Of a stretch of DNA of 64,000 bases, positions 17,769 to 26,508 are shown in pieces (within the stretch, counting starts at the first letter, position 1; each line of letters starts with the position of its first letter). The notes beneath the pieces were generated by a model. That model worked only from the letters and a program-made list of their open reading frames with translations. It searched no databases and was not told the origin of the DNA. The position numbers were made by a program, and so were the translations under genes. This stretch comes from Sphingobacteriales bacterium (GTDB lineage Bacteria > Bacteroidota > Bacteroidia > Chitinophagales > UBA2359), in assembly GCA_016700115.1 (NCBI GenBank), contig CP064999.1:1550001-1614000 (forward strand), written 5' to 3'.

Positions 17769-18923
17769 TTAAAGCCTAAAATTGCGTTCAGCACAATACA
17801 ACCTAAGAACCTGTGTTGAAAGATTTTCTAATCCTTGGGCGGTATGTTCAATTGCTTCGTTAAGGGAGCATGGTGTTTGAAGGATAGAAAAAGCTGCTGT
17901 CAACCCTATATTCATAATTTCTTGTGGAGAGGCAGTCAGGCTTCCGCAAAACCCCAATACCGGTATGCCCAGCTTTTTGGCTTTTTGGGATACTCCCTTC
18001 ACCACTTTTCCATACATGGTTTGGTAGTCAATGCTGCCTTCTCCGGTGATGACTAAATCTGCTTGTTCTAATTGTTTGTCAAATCCGGTATATTGCATGA
18101 CCAAATCAATTCCCCTTTCTATGGTGGCGTTTAAAAAAACCATGGCACCGGCGCTTGTACCTCCTGCGGCACCTGCTCCGGGAATTTGTGCAATATTTCT
18201 GCCAAATTGTTGATGAATTATGCCGGAAAAATGCTGAAGTCCTTGCTCCAACTGCAAGACATCAGATTCAGATGCTCCTTTTTGTCGTGAATAGGTTTGA
18301 GCGGCACCTGTTTTTCCACATAGCGGGTTATTCACATCACAGGCAAGGGTAATGTTCAGGTGGTTTGGGTCAAACAACAAATTGCTATAATCAATGATGG
18401 CAATTTTAGACAGGTTTTTCCCGACCGGAACGATTTCTTGACCCTGTTCGTCTAAAAAACGATACCCCAATGCAGTTGCCATGCCAATTCCGCCATCGTT
18501 GGTAGCGCTTCCACCAATTCCTAAGATGATGTGTTTTGCACCTTGACTAAGGGCATGAATAATCAGTTGCCCGGTGCCGAAAGTAGTGGTGTTCATAGGG
18601 TTGCGCTCATTAGGAAGCAGGAGTTGTAAACCCGATGCCTGTGCCATTTCGATAAATGCGGTTTGTTTGTCCGCACTTAACCCGTAGGTTGCTGTAATGT
18701 TTCGAAACAGTGGGTCGGCTACCTTAACTGATATAACTGTGCCCCGGCTGTGGTGGGTTAAAATTTCAGCCATTCCTTCGCCTCCATCTGAAAGCGGGTG
18801 TATGATTGGGTAGATAGTCTGTTCTGAAATTTTTTCAGCTCCTTTTGCAATAGCTTTAGCAACTTCCAAAGCAGAAAGAGCGTGTTTAAAGCTATCGGGT
18901 GCTATGAGCAGGTTGAAAGGCAT
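17769..18923 (-). CDS. Glycerate kinase (GlxK/GarK family)
   Basis: 384-aa kinase phosphorylating D-glycerate to 2-phosphoglycerate (family activity), feeding glycolysis. Hallmarks are the N-terminal LIAPDSFKHALSA, PLSDGGEGMAE (about 46-56), ILGIGGSATNDGGIGMA (about 138-154), PGAGAAGGTSAG (about 252-263) and ITGEGSIDYQT (about 291-301). The frame is open from a TTG at 18938, but the ATG at 18923 places the conserved N-terminus correctly. The length is normal. It is not clearly in an operon; tRNA-Ser and its terminator lie upstream. Confidence 0.93.
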   Translation of the reverse strand: MPFNLLIAPDSFKHALSALEVAKAIAKGAEKISEQTIYPIIHPLSDGGEGMAEILTHHSRGTVISVKVADPLFRNITATYGLSADKQTAFIEMAQASGLQLLLPNERNPMNTTTFGTGQLIIHALSQGAKHIILGIGGSATNDGGIGMATALGYRFLDEQGQEIVPVGKNLSKIAIIDYSNLLFDPNHLNITLACDVNNPLCGKTGAAQTYSRQKGASESDVLQLEQGLQHFSGIIHQQFGRNIAQIPGAGAAGGTSAGAMVFLNATIERGIDLVMQYTGFDKQLEQADLVITGEGSIDYQTMYGKVVKGVSQKAKKLGIPVLGFCGSLTASPQEIMNIGLTAAFSILQTPCSLNEAIEHTAQGLENLSTQVLRLYCAERNFRL

Positions 18924-18965
18924 GGTATTTTCGGGCAAGGTGTCTTAAAAATAGGAAGTCCCAAA

Positions 18966-19005
18966 AACAACAAACGCGAAACACCGCAGTTGCGGAATTT
19001 CGCGT
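18966..19005 (-). terminator. Rho-independent terminator of tRNA-Ser
   Basis: On the minus strand an 8-bp stem (ACGCGAAA/TTTCGCGT, 18974-18981 and 18998-19005) plus an inner stem CCGCA/TGCGG (18984-18995) is followed by a T-rich tract. It lies 10 bases beyond the tRNA 3' end. Confidence 0.8.
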
Positions 19006-19015
19006 GGTAATGATG

Positions 19016-19100
19016 CGGAGAGAGAGGGATTCGAACCCCCGGAGGTATCACCCTCAACGGTTTTCAAGACCGCCGCATTAAACCGCTCTGCCATCTCTCC
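19016..19100 (-). tRNA. tRNA-Ser (anticodon UGA)
   Basis: 85-nt class II tRNA. The acceptor stem GGAGAGA pairs with TCTCTCC, the anticodon loop is TTGAAAA (anticodon TGA), and there is a long variable arm and the T-loop core GGTTCGAATCC. The discriminator is G and CCA is not encoded. It reads UCA and related serine codons, not stop codons. Confidence 0.96.
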
Positions 19101-19194
19101 GGTGCAAAGATATGGCCGGTTACGGAATATTTATACATAGTGATACTATTTTTGCCGACAAATAAAATTCTAAATGACAGCACTCAGGCAGGGA

Positions 19195-19476
19195 CTAATT
19201 CCATCGCTCGTTTTCAGATTGAGAAATGGCCGCTTTTTTTACTTTTTGCTGATTTCGCCACCAAATAAAACCGAGGGTTGCAATAATAATATAGGGGGTA
19301 CAAAAGAGGTATAAGATGCCGGTATTCAGACCCAGGGCAAAAGATCCCCCTTCTTTCAGATTTGATTCAGCGGCCGCTCTGCACATGGGGCATTGCGCAT
19401 AAGCCAATTCTGTTTGAAACAATACAGCGAACATTATCAAAACAAGAACGGGAAAAATAATTCTGAGCGTTTTCAT
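19195..19476 (-). CDS. Small membrane protein with CPMC motif
   Basis: 93 aa. It has an N-terminal signal peptide or anchor (residues 5-27, AYAQ cleavage-like site), then QCPMCRAAAESN (a Cys-x-x-Cys pair), a glycine-rich stretch and one membrane segment (about 52-73), and ends with a charged tail. Similar short CPMC proteins are common as unnamed genes in Bacteroidota. The Cys pair could bind metal or take part in redox, but this is inference. The start ATG at 19476 is close to a well-formed promoter, implying a very short or absent leader. Confidence 0.6.
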   Translation of the reverse strand: MKTLRIIFPVLVLIMFAVLFQTELAYAQCPMCRAAAESNLKEGGSFALGLNTGILYLFCTPYIIIATLGFIWWRNQQKVKKAAISQSENERWN

Positions 19477-19480
19477 GCCA

Positions 19481-19511
19481 CAAAATTAAAGATTTTAAGC
19501 CGATACAACAA
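19481..19511 (-). promoter_or_regulatory. Promoter of the CPMC protein gene
   Basis: Minus-strand TTG (19506-19508 or 19509-19511) and TAATTTTG (19481-19488) match -33/-7 with a spacer of 17 (or 20). The ATG begins 4 bases after the -7 element, so the transcript may be leaderless. Confidence 0.5.
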
Positions 19512-19570
19512 AGGTTTATTGTTAAATGTTTTTGGATTTTACCAAGCGCCCGCCGGGCTTGTTTGTTGTT

Positions 19571-21403
19571 TTACTGTTCAGTGCCAAAATCTGCATCGGG
19601 ATTTTCCTGACCTTTGGAGTTTTTAAACAATCCGATAGAAGTTGATGGGATGGGAATACGCAGCCCTACATGGTAATAAGGGCTATTGCTGCTAAAGTTA
19701 AATCCTACTCCGCCCTGAACATAATCTTTAAACAGACTTCCGGTTGCACCGGCAGAAATTTCGGGATTACCGTCTTTGTTAAAATCGAAAGCTGCAAAGT
19801 TAATGCCCAATCCTGCATCAATAAAGTTCCGGTAAAGCATATTTCGGGAGCCGAACTTAAACAGCATACTGTAAGAAGGGCCACCGAGCCAACTTTTGTC
19901 GGGGTTGCCCTTAGTGGGGAGGGCAAAGGCATAGGCTACTGCGATATCAATATGAGGCAGGGCGTTGGCAAGCCGCAGGTTGTGTGTTTCCAGTTCTATG
20001 GAGCGTTTACTTTCGGCAGGAAGGGCAGCAATTTTCAGTACAATCAAATCGCCGGGCTTTCTGGCACCGGTAAACAAGAGATTGAACTGTGTTGTCAGCG
20101 GCAATTCGTTAAAGGTGAGTTTATAGATTTCATCAGTAAATTCAAGTGCTTCGGAATTGACCTGCCTGCCTTTCAACAATAGTTTAAAATTATTGACAAA
20201 TGTGGTGATTTGTTGTCTTGTTTCACCAATAATTGCCACCACCTGCATGATATCCTGAAGGCTTTTTTCTAATTCAGGGTTTCCGGCTAAATTTGTTTTC
20301 AGTTCCAGTAAAAACTTATCTATCCTGATAAATGCCTCAGTTTTTTCTTTTAACCTCCTTGTATCGGCTTCAATTCCGATTAAGAGTTCAACAGCGTCTG
20401 TATATTCGGTACCTAATAAATATTTTTGGTTGAGAGATTCCAGAAAAGTTTGATAGTCTTCCACATACTTCAATACTTCGCCCTGAGCCTGCTCGCTCAC
20501 CGATTTGCCTGCGTTTTTGGCATTATCAATCAGCGTTTTTACCTGTACTTCAAAACTATCTACTTTGGCAGTTATTTTTTCGAGCAACATACTCAAAGGG
20601 CGTTGCGATTTTTTAGTCATCTCGCTTAGTTTTTGTGCATTTCCGGCAAAAACCTGCTGATAGCTGCGCAGTTCGGCAATTTGTTTTTCGTTCAAACTCA
20701 GTTGATTGCGGCTCACCTCGAATCGTTCGCCTTGTGCTACATCCCCAAATCCTTCTAAACGCACCGGGCTTGTACCGTTATCGGTAACTATCCAGGCCCC
20801 CATCTGAATTTTTACCCCTTGCTGATTGATGACTTCCTCTAAAAGTTGTTGTGCATTGTCTAAGGCGATCTGAGTAATTGTAAACACCTCTAAATATTCG
20901 TCTGTACTCGAAGCGTTTCTATCTAATTTGCCCAATGCTTCGTCGAGTTGTTCATAAAGTTGGGGCTTGGTTTTAATCAGGGCAATTGCAGCCAACACAC
21001 GGTCGGCAATTCCCGCTTCGGCTTTTCGCAATATCGAGGGGTCTTTTTTCTCTCTCGGCTGATTGGCATATTCTTCCAAAACTTTATCTAAAGCATCTAA
21101 TTGTTGAGAGTAGTCCGCAAGAATATTGCCAATCAAGGAAACTTCGTCGAGCAACTTTTTAACCCCGCCATCTTTATCTTCCAAAAACCTGCCTACCCTT
21201 AAGCGGAGCGAGTCCTTGTTGACCGAAACATTGACAATACTGTTGACATCAATCGTGGCGTTTTTTTTACCGATGGGGTGGGTTTTTCCTCTTTGATCAT
21301 ATTCCTCCAAATGCAGGATCGCCGGTTTTTGTGCCAATATGTATTGGGCAAACAAAAGCAACAGCGCCAAAAAACAAAGTAAACTTGTTGTGATATGCTT
21401 CAT
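19571..21403 (-). CDS. Exported protein with helical N-terminal region and C-terminal beta-barrel-like domain
   Basis: 610 aa with a signal peptide (about 1-24, YILAQ). Residues about 75-400 are strongly helical and rich in Leu/Glu/Lys heptads (coiled coil likely). Residues about 430-600 alternate hydrophobic and polar residues with many Gly/Tyr/Phe turns (GPSYSMLFKFGSRN, FIDAGLGINFAAF, YYHVGLRIPIP), like an outer-membrane barrel or a related beta domain. I do not recognise a named family. It lies 36 bp downstream of the 21440-21988 gene on the same strand, so the two are probably one transcript. A scaffold role linking the cell surface and periplasm is possible but speculative. Confidence 0.6.
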   Translation of the reverse strand: MKHITTSLLCFLALLLLFAQYILAQKPAILHLEEYDQRGKTHPIGKKNATIDVNSIVNVSVNKDSLRLRVGRFLEDKDGGVKKLLDEVSLIGNILADYSQQLDALDKVLEEYANQPREKKDPSILRKAEAGIADRVLAAIALIKTKPQLYEQLDEALGKLDRNASSTDEYLEVFTITQIALDNAQQLLEEVINQQGVKIQMGAWIVTDNGTSPVRLEGFGDVAQGERFEVSRNQLSLNEKQIAELRSYQQVFAGNAQKLSEMTKKSQRPLSMLLEKITAKVDSFEVQVKTLIDNAKNAGKSVSEQAQGEVLKYVEDYQTFLESLNQKYLLGTEYTDAVELLIGIEADTRRLKEKTEAFIRIDKFLLELKTNLAGNPELEKSLQDIMQVVAIIGETRQQITTFVNNFKLLLKGRQVNSEALEFTDEIYKLTFNELPLTTQFNLLFTGARKPGDLIVLKIAALPAESKRSIELETHNLRLANALPHIDIAVAYAFALPTKGNPDKSWLGGPSYSMLFKFGSRNMLYRNFIDAGLGINFAAFDFNKDGNPEISAGATGSLFKDYVQGGVGFNFSSNSPYYHVGLRIPIPSTSIGLFKNSKGQENPDADFGTEQ

Positions 21404-21439
21404 AGGTGAAAAGGCTTTGAGTAACTAAAGAAGATGAAC

Positions 21440-21988
21440 TTAGTCCTGATCGGGCAATTTTGGTTTATCTGTTTTCTTCTTGTTAGCCGGGGGCTTTTCC
21501 TTATTGTCTGTTACCGGTGGCAAATCCTGATTGCCGGATAAGTTTAAGGTTCTGTCAGCCGGAAAAGCAGGAACCGTTATGCTGCCAACTTTATCAAAGT
21601 TAGCGGTTGATTTGCAGGTGGTAAAAGCTTCCAGTACGACTACTCTGTCGGGTACTTTCAAGTTTTCACAAACAAAGCAAATTGTTGATTTGGGATTGAC
21701 ACATACCGCCAACACTTTACTCCAGTCTTTCAGCAAATTAGCATCGGAAAGTTTCAGGGTTTCAAGCACAGCCGTTAACGTTTTCGGGTTTCGAACCCAA
21801 ACTACCCATTGCGGCTCTTCAATTTTACCGGAGCGCTTATCTGCCAGTTCCACCGTTTCGCGGGCTTTGCTATCATCTCCCAGGACGATAAACAAGATGT
21901 ACTTGCTGTTTGTAAGAAAGTCGCGCAACAGACTGCTTGCCAATTCCGAATCATCGGTCGGCAGGATGAGCGTTTTAAGAAGCAGCAT
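21440..21988 (-). CDS. Hypothetical protein with Pro/Lys-rich tail
   Basis: 182 aa. The first 145 residues look like a compact alpha/beta domain (YILFIVLGDD, WVVWVRN, VLAVCVNPKSTICFVCE). The last 35 are low-complexity and Pro/Lys-rich (PPANKKKTDKPKLPDQD). No signal peptide or known motif is seen. It precedes the exported 610-aa gene by 36 bp and is probably co-transcribed. Function is unknown. Confidence 0.55.
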   Translation of the reverse strand: MLLLKTLILPTDDSELASSLLRDFLTNSKYILFIVLGDDSKARETVELADKRSGKIEEPQWVVWVRNPKTLTAVLETLKLSDANLLKDWSKVLAVCVNPKSTICFVCENLKVPDRVVVLEAFTTCKSTANFDKVGSITVPAFPADRTLNLSGNQDLPPVTDNKEKPPANKKKTDKPKLPDQD

Positions 21989-22137
21989 ATTTGATAAGAT
22001 TTAGGGAGTGAATATTATCATAAATGTAAAACGACTTCAATTCACTTGCACTGATTTGCCGGTAATTTTAAAAATAAAGCGGCTATAGGGAAGTTCAAAC
22101 TTAAGTATTGTTAGAAAGGATGTGATATTTCAACCGA

Positions 22138-22591
22138 TCAAACCCTGTTTTTTGAGTCTATAATGATGGTAACAGGACCATCATTGACAAGTTCCACTTT
22201 CATATCTGCTCCAAAATCGCCGGTCAGTGTAGTTTTCCCCGTCAGTTCACCCAAACGTGTGACAAACTTTTGGTAAAGCGGAATTGCTGTTTCCGGTCGG
22301 GCAGCCGAAATAAAAGAAGGGCGGTTGCCTTTTTTTAGTACTGGCATGAAGGGTAAACTGACTGACCACCAGCATTTGCCCGTCAACTTCTTTTGCTGAA
22401 AGATTCATCAGTCCGTTTTCATCCGAAAAAATACGGAGGGCTGCTATTTTGTTGGATAACCATTCTATATCTTCCTCAGTATCGGCATGTTCTATGCCCA
22501 ATAAAATCAACAACCCTGTTTGAATGGCAGCGGTTACAACCACATCAATAGTTACCGAAGCCCTGCTTACGCGTTGAATGACTGCTTTCAT
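22138..22591 (-). pseudogene. dtd: D-aminoacyl-tRNA deacylase with homopolymer frameshift
   Basis: DTD removes D-amino acids mischarged on tRNA. The N-terminal part (from ATG 22591) reads MKAVIQRVSRASVTI to SQFTLHASTKK. The C-terminal part, in another frame, reads GNRPSFISAARPETAIPLYQ to the NDGPVTIIID segment carrying the Gly-Pro motif. Joined, they give a normal protein of about 150 aa. The break is at an A7 run on the coding strand (22330-22336 on plus): A6 would restore the frame. Alternatives are a sequencing or assembly error, transcriptional slippage, or true loss. Every conserved block is otherwise intact, so decay, if real, is recent. Confidence 0.85.
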
Positions 22592-22608
22592 ACTAACCGT
22601 TTATGGCT

Positions 22609-22616
22609 CAAATATA
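22609..22616 (-). promoter_or_regulatory. Probable -7 element of dtd
   Basis: TATATTTG on the minus strand fits TAnnTTTG, 18 bases upstream of the ATG. No clear TTG -33 element is present. Confidence 0.35.
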
Positions 22617-22712
22617 GGGTTTGTTGAAGAAAGTAAGACTTCATACATTTTTTTGCACAAAGTGATGTATCCTAAGACCTCACTTCAATTTGTAGGCACT
22701 ACATGATTTGAT

Positions 22713-22960
22713 TTATATGAAATATCCATCCATTCGCACCAGGATTTGGTAAATTTTCTTTACAAACTGCGTAGCTTTTTCCGGAAGAACATACCGGTTG
22801 CCTGTCTTGTAATCTTTGAGGAGGGGTACTTTTAGTTGCAACAATGTATTTCGGATGGCGGCTGGGCTCATTTTTTTGTTGTAACCGGACCTTTCATTCA
22901 ATCTGGAGCAAGCAAATCAGTGCCATAAAACAGATGGCGATGATGTCTGGGTATATTTTT
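22713..22960 (-). pseudogene. C-terminal remnant of an IS1634-type transposase
   Basis: Reads ICFMALICLLQIE, then after a frame shift NERSGYNKKMSPAAIRNTLL, then PEKATQFVKKIYQ. It parallels the C-terminus of the transposase at 29382-30817 (FINFMATVFYYQLYKILTE ... KDILLHLSGIK ... PKKTAELIVKIE). No terminal repeats are recognisable. It is a decayed fragment. Confidence 0.45.
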
Positions 22961-23349
22961 TAGGGTGTTCGGTAGGAATATGGAGCGCATGCGCAGGTCG
23001 TGTTTGGCTATTTGGAAGGGTTCCTATACCTGCCACAGTCTGATGTAGTGCGTCAACTACGATTCAGCACTTTGTTTTTCCTGATTATGGTTTTGAGTGC
23101 ATTCCACTTTTTGTCTGCAAATTGTTATATACAAAATACATACAGCCATAAAATACTTGAAGTAAAAGGGCTTTATTGAGATTTCTTAAGGTGTTGGTTT
23201 TAAAAGCGTTTACCTGTGTTTTCCTTTAATATTATCGTTTTTAGCCTTGTTGTATATGTCATGTATATACAAATCAGGAGGGTAGTTTCAATACCTTAAT
23301 GTGCTCAATAGCTCCAATAATCGTCAAACCTTTACATCAATCATAACTT
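22961..23349. other. Gene-free leader region of the glucan locus
   Basis: No gene recognised. The half-site ATATACAA occurs at 23127-23134 and again within the dyad at 23250-23272. It is presumably the promoter region of the downstream operon, although no good TTG/TAnnTTTG pair is seen. Confidence 0.5.
23250..23272. promoter_or_regulatory. Dyad upstream of the glucan utilisation operon
   Basis: Perfect 8-bp arms TTGTATAT (23250-23257) and ATATACAA (23265-23272), spacer GTCATGT, 78 bases before the first PUL gene. It is a candidate binding site for the LuxR-type regulator at 43967. Confidence 0.45.
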
Positions 23350-26300
23350 ATGAAAGCAAGGCTACTTACACTCTTTTTGCTCCAGTTTATTTTTTCTTCT
23401 ATTGCGTTGCATGCACAAACGGGCAAGGTAACTATCGAAAAAACAAATAATGGGATGACCTTGACCGTTGACGGACAGCCATTTATGGTAAACGGTATGA
23501 ACTGGGATTATTTCCCGATAGGAACCAACTACTCATATAGTTTATGGAATGAGTCGCCCGACATGATTAAGGAAGTGCTGGACTACGAAATGTCGCTGTT
23601 AAAGCACATCGGAGTAAATACCATTCGCGTATATACAGGCATTCCTAAAAACTGGATTGAGTATATTTATGATCATCACGGTATTTATACGATGCTCAAT
23701 CATTCTTACGGGCGTTATGGGCTAACCATTAATGGCAACTGGGAGGCAAATACCGATTATTCCAATGCCGATGTAAAAGAATTGCTGCTGAATGAGGTAA
23801 AACAAATTGCCAACGAATATAAAGATACAAGAGGGCTGCTGCTTTACCTGCTTGGAAACGAAAATAACTACGGGCTGTTTTGGGAAGGCGCAGAAACGGA
23901 AGACATACCTTTAGAAGACAGGCAATCTTCCATCAGAGCGAGGTTTTTGTATAAGTTATTCAACGAGGGCGCAGTAGCAATGAAAGCCATTGACCAACAG
24001 CATCCGGTAGCGCTCTGCAACGGCGATTTGTTGTTTTTGAACCTTATTGCCGAAGAATGTAAAGATGTAGATATTTTTGGTGTAAACATGTATAGAGGCG
24101 TTTCGTTTGTAGATGCTTTTGACCGCGTAAAAAAGGAATACGGAAAGCCCATTTTGTTTACAGAATTTGGATCGGATGCTTTTAATGCAAAATCAAATGA
24201 GGAAGACCAACAATGTCAAGCCTATCAATTGCATGGTAACTGGCGCGAAATTTACGAAAATGCTGCCGGGGCGGGAAAAGCCGGTAATTCCATCGGAGGG
24301 TTTACCTTTCAGTTTAGCGATGGCTGGTGGAAGTATGGACAAACCTCAAACTTAGAAGTTCACGATACGCACGCCTCATGGTCAAACGGGGGTTATCTGT
24401 GCGATTATTCGGAAGGCGACAATAATATGAACGAGGAATGGTTTGGTATTTGCGCCAAAGGGCCAACCAACCCCAAAGGGCTATATGAGTTGTTTCCGAG
24501 AGCGGCATATTATGTGTTGAAAGAAGTGCATAGCTTTAATCCTCTTTCAACGGGCACAACACAAAGCGAAATAAAAAAACATTTTGATAACATCTCTTTG
24601 ACCGGCGCAGCTTTGCGGGCAAATGGTGATAAAGCAGCGTTAAAAGGCGAAAAGACCAAATTAATCAGGTTAAGCCGGTTTACAGCCGAGGTATCTACCT
24701 TTAATACCGGAGGCAGTTTAATTTCAACTCCAAAAGATCCCGATCCGGCCAATCCGGTATTTCCCAATCAATTGGGTTTCGATCATCAGGAATCGGTTTT
24801 TGTTGGCGTTGAAGCCAATCCTACATCAAATATAAGAGCAAATGTTGAGGTGAATGTGTTGGGAAATGTGGCACAAAATCCGATTAACGAAATTTTTTAC
24901 GAAAATCGGGGTCGCCCTATTTTACTAAACAGCAATAATGGCAACGTCAGAGTAGAATCCATCAACAGGGTGCAACTCTATAAAGCAAGCTATCATTGGG
25001 ATCATAAATGGTTTAACCTGAACGGGTTTTACCGTACAGGGCATTATCATTGGGGATTTGAAGGCGATTTCTTTGGCTTATACCCCGAAGCAAACTACGG
25101 CCCTCAAATGGACATATACAACGGCATTGCGCCACTTGGATTTGAATTTGAAGGCAAAAAAAACTTAGCCGGATTAAAAGTTGCTTTCGGCCCTCAGCTT
25201 TGGTGGGGAGCCAACCCTGCTGTTTTAGCAAAATACAGCAGAAATTTGGGTAAGTTCAAATTTACGGGGGGTTACCATGAAGACATTGCAAGTTTGGGCG
25301 GCACCCAAAGTTCGTTTGCCGTTCCACAACCCTTAACCCGAAGAATTACTTTGCATGTCAACCGTAGTTTTGGAAGGTTGGGCATAGATTTGGGAGGCAT
25401 TTGGGGCGGGCAACCGCTCAATGGAAGAGATTTCCAATTGGCAAGAGAAAAAGAAGACGGCACTTTTGATGTTTACCAAGACCAATTGGGAACACAAGAC
25501 AACTGGGGCGGAAAAATTAAATTCACCTACAAGGGTAAACATATCAATTGGTATGCTCAATCTGCCATCATGGGTTTGGTTGCCAATGGCGGTGCCGATT
25601 TTACCAAAACCTTTACCGGCTGGAGACTCAAAGACAGTGGCAGCGGAAATCAATATAATGCCCTGACCGGTTTTACCTATTCAATAGGCAACCTGCAGAT
25701 TGCGCCCAACTTCTTATGGCAAAAACCTATTGAAGGGCCCATTCCGATTGATGTGCCTGCTCCGGGCAGACCCCGCAATATTCTGGAAGACCCATTTGTT
25801 GTTCGGAGTAACAGAGAAACCATTGCCGGAGAAATTCTGCTTACTTATGACCCAACTCCGGGTTCGTGGATGTATGAGTGGGACAATGACAAGTCTGAAG
25901 ATGCAAAATTTGCCCTAAGCGCCGGTTTGGTCTATCGTCATCATCCCACTATTCAAGATGCCGCAATTGGTATTTTGTCAAACGGGCGTACTTTATTTGC
26001 ATTTCCGGGATCAGCCCCTGCACAAGATTTATGGGAAATACATACCAGATTGGTTTCCAAAATAAGCGGCAATTTCGGCTTAATTGCCAATTTGTACGGA
26101 GGAACTGCCCAGGCAAACGGAAGCGACCCGCGTTTGATTGAACGCTTCGGTATGGAACTGCGCATGATTTACAAAACCCTGAAACTCAATTCTTTTGTAA
26201 GGGTAAATGATTGGGGGCCTTACGACTATCACCGTGATTTCAACCTCACTTTCCCTATGCAGTTTATGGTGGATGTGTCAAACACTATCGGAAAACCGGA

Positions 26301-26496
26301 TTGGTTTGACCTGCCTGCTACCCGCTTAGGATTTCGTACCAACTGGCGTTCGCTCGACAAATATTCACCGCGTTATATGCCAACCACCAAAGTTGACCCT
26401 AACGGCAATTTTGTACCCGACCCCGATGCTATTGGTTTTGACAACGGCACCGAATGGGAAATCAGAACTTACATTCAATTCAGTATCGGAAATTAA
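23350..26496 (+). CDS. TIM-barrel glycosidase fused to outer-membrane-barrel-like domain
   Basis: 1048 aa with a signal peptide (1-23, ALHAQ). Residues about 28-390 form a clan-A (GH2/GH5-like) TIM barrel: the acid/base Glu171 in LLGNENNYG and the nucleophile Glu272 in LFTEFGSDA are in the expected places. From about 430 to the end the sequence is rich in aromatic/Gly alternating strands (YKASYHWDHKWFNLNGFYRT, LKVAFGPQLWW, FTGGYHEDIAS) and ends TYIQFSIGN, as in integral beta barrels. It is the first gene of the locus, 12 bp ahead of the lipoprotein gene. Cleavage of a beta-glucan at the cell surface by a barrel-anchored enzyme is the likely role. Substrate is inferred from the neighbours. Confidence 0.7.
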   Translation: MKARLLTLFLLQFIFSSIALHAQTGKVTIEKTNNGMTLTVDGQPFMVNGMNWDYFPIGTNYSYSLWNESPDMIKEVLDYEMSLLKHIGVNTIRVYTGIPKNWIEYIYDHHGIYTMLNHSYGRYGLTINGNWEANTDYSNADVKELLLNEVKQIANEYKDTRGLLLYLLGNENNYGLFWEGAETEDIPLEDRQSSIRARFLYKLFNEGAVAMKAIDQQHPVALCNGDLLFLNLIAEECKDVDIFGVNMYRGVSFVDAFDRVKKEYGKPILFTEFGSDAFNAKSNEEDQQCQAYQLHGNWREIYENAAGAGKAGNSIGGFTFQFSDGWWKYGQTSNLEVHDTHASWSNGGYLCDYSEGDNNMNEEWFGICAKGPTNPKGLYELFPRAAYYVLKEVHSFNPLSTGTTQSEIKKHFDNISLTGAALRANGDKAALKGEKTKLIRLSRFTAEVSTFNTGGSLISTPKDPDPANPVFPNQLGFDHQESVFVGVEANPTSNIRANVEVNVLGNVAQNPINEIFYENRGRPILLNSNNGNVRVESINRVQLYKASYHWDHKWFNLNGFYRTGHYHWGFEGDFFGLYPEANYGPQMDIYNGIAPLGFEFEGKKNLAGLKVAFGPQLWWGANPAVLAKYSRNLGKFKFTGGYHEDIASLGGTQSSFAVPQPLTRRITLHVNRSFGRLGIDLGGIWGGQPLNGRDFQLAREKEDGTFDVYQDQLGTQDNWGGKIKFTYKGKHINWYAQSAIMGLVANGGADFTKTFTGWRLKDSGSGNQYNALTGFTYSIGNLQIAPNFLWQKPIEGPIPIDVPAPGRPRNILEDPFVVRSNRETIAGEILLTYDPTPGSWMYEWDNDKSEDAKFALSAGLVYRHHPTIQDAAIGILSNGRTLFAFPGSAPAQDLWEIHTRLVSKISGNFGLIANLYGGTAQANGSDPRLIERFGMELRMIYKTLKLNSFVRVNDWGPYDYHRDFNLTFPMQFMVDVSNTIGKPDWFDLPATRLGFRTNWRSLDKYSPRYMPTTKVDPNGNFVPDPDAIGFDNGTEWEIRTYIQFSIGN

Positions 26497-26508
26497 AAAA
26501 GACAAAAA

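Noticed and set aside
19016..19100. tRNA-Ser as an integration site
   Set aside because: No integrase and no duplicated tRNA 3' end was found on either side. The neighbours look chromosomal.
19670..20182. 170-codon plus-strand open frame
   Set aside because: Shadow of the 610-aa minus-strand gene. The minus-strand frame has a signal peptide and consistent domain structure.
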